NCBI GenBank assembly: GCA_963731745.1
Contig: CAVSWT010000012.1
Location: 227,983-291,982, forward strand
Reading direction: 5' to 3'
Source of the DNA: CAVSWT01 sp963731745
GTDB lineage: Bacteria; Bacteroidota; Ignavibacteria; Ignavibacteriales; Ignavibacteriaceae
Length of the DNA: 64,000 nt
Below the pieces are notes generated by a model. It did not search any database, was not told the DNA's origin, and was given only the letters and a program-made list of their open reading frames with translations. Shown here piece by piece: positions 63,489 through 64,000 of this stretch (its first letter is position 1; each line of letters opens with the position of its first letter). Position numbers and translations under genes: made by a program.

Positions 63489-63968
63489 ATGAAAATTAAA
63501 TTTTTACATATAATGATTATTTGCTTTTCCACAGTCGGGTTTTTATTCCCGCAAGATGGAAGCAAAAATGTATCAAAAAGTGGAACTACGGCAGGCACTT
63601 TTTTGGAAATCGGCGTCGGTCCATCTGGCGGGATGGGAGGTGCATTTGTGAGCCTTGCTAATGATGCAACCGCTTTATATTGGAATGCAGCTGGCATAGC
63701 TAATCTTACTCAAAATGAAGTTTCTATTGACCATATAAATTGGCTTGCTTCAACCAACTTAGATTATGCTGCATTAGTTATTCCTTTAGGAGAGATTGGA
63801 AATATTGGTTTTAGCTTTACATCATTATCAATGGGCGATGAAAAAGTTAGAACTGTTGAATTGCCGGAAGGGACAGGAGAATATTTCAGTGCTTCAGATA
63901 TCGCAGTTGGAATTTCATACGCACGAAATCTAACTGAAAGATTTTCGATTGGATTCACTGCAAAATAG
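63489..63968 (+). CDS. PorV/PorQ-family protein interrupted by an in-frame TAG (locus B, reaches window end)
   Basis: Read from the ATG at 63489 (SD GAGGT; an upstream frame begins at 63468), the product has a signal peptide and the family start GTFLEIGVGPSGGMGGAFVS, then LANDATALYWNAAGIANL. It stops at TAG 63966-63968 after RFSIGFTAK. The locus A paralogue reads RFSIGGNIKYINQRIW there, and the bases after the TAG continue in frame as IQETIWHMSS. So the stop replaces an expected Tyr codon (TAT/TAC) by one base. The rest lies beyond the window. It may be a nonsense mutation or a sequence error. Confidence 0.8.
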   Translation: MKIKFLHIMIICFSTVGFLFPQDGSKNVSKSGTTAGTFLEIGVGPSGGMGGAFVSLANDATALYWNAAGIANLTQNEVSIDHINWLASTNLDYAALVIPLGEIGNIGFSFTSLSMGDEKVRTVELPEGTGEYFSASDIAVGISYARNLTERFSIGFTAK

Positions 63969-64000
63969 ATCCAGGAAACAATTTGGCATATGTCAAGTAA

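Noticed and set aside
63966..63968. TAG recoding (selenocysteine/pyrrolysine-type or stop reassignment)
   Set aside because: Only one internal TAG is seen and other genes in the window use TAG as a normal stop; a point change or error is simpler.

Overview
The window looks like chromosomal DNA of an uncultured member of the Ignavibacteria (Bacteroidota/Chlorobiota group); this is inferred from gene content. The DNA is AT-rich. Secreted proteins end in NYPNPFNP-type or VVPNPY-type C-terminal sorting domains of the type IX secretion system (T9SS), and PorV/PorQ-like barrels, TonB-dependent receptors with a carboxypeptidase-regulatory-like N-terminus, DUF5916, NRDE and BshA genes are present. 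There is one tRNA gene (Arg, CCT). I see no rRNA, insertion sequence, prophage or CRISPR array.

Layout. 1-5.5 kb (minus strand): folate-linked histidine degradation (cyclodeaminase, glutamate formimidoyltransferase, formimidoylglutamase-like protein), a BNR-propeller secreted protein and an NRDE protein. 5.6-10.6 kb: a 14-blade propeller sensor kinase and two NarL-type response regulators. 11-19.9 kb (locus A): TonB receptor, 1191-aa T9SS-type protein, PorV-like barrel and a T9SS-sorted E-set protein. 20-28.9 kb: envelope and surface-polysaccharide genes, including a carbamoyltransferase/SxtJ/DUF5989 cassette, SGNH hydrolase, parvulin, GT2 and polysaccharide deacetylase. 29-31 kb: Lrp regulator and glutamine synthetase. 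31-34.9 kb: TPR serine/threonine kinase with its ECF43-like sigma factor. 35-45 kb: housekeeping genes (cupin, ArsC-like, pentapeptide repeat, serine hydrolase, RsmB-like methyltransferase, BshA, PfkB, RmlD, GH13 amylase). 45.5-51 kb: ECF sigma, anti-sigma and DUF4097 operon followed by a DUF5916 barrel. 51-64 kb (locus B): tRNA, LacI regulator, Zn-dehydrogenase, a secreted protein built from three near-identical 364-aa units, then a second TonB receptor / large T9SS protein / PorV-like set paralogous to locus A.

How the parts fit. Loci A and B look like a SusCD-like uptake and surface-display module without SusD: a TonB receptor, a 1,080-1,190-aa secreted protein with Asp-rich and FN3-like parts, a PorV-like barrel, and a T9SS-sorted protein with carbohydrate-binding-like domains. 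Locus A lies next to a propeller kinase and NarL regulators. A paired motif (CACTCCAT-type site, then TACCC-N8-GTAGT one 52-53 bp step later) occurs both before the second regulator and before the locus A receptor. A shared ECF-like promoter signature (AACC/AACA-N17-GTCTAAT) lies before the sigma gene at 45.5 kb and before the DUF5916 gene at 48.3 kb.

Caution. At least five genes carry frame or stop lesions (BNR protein, GT2, RsmB-like, LacI, second PorV-like). Three of these lesions fit single-A losses in A runs, so some or all may be assembly errors.
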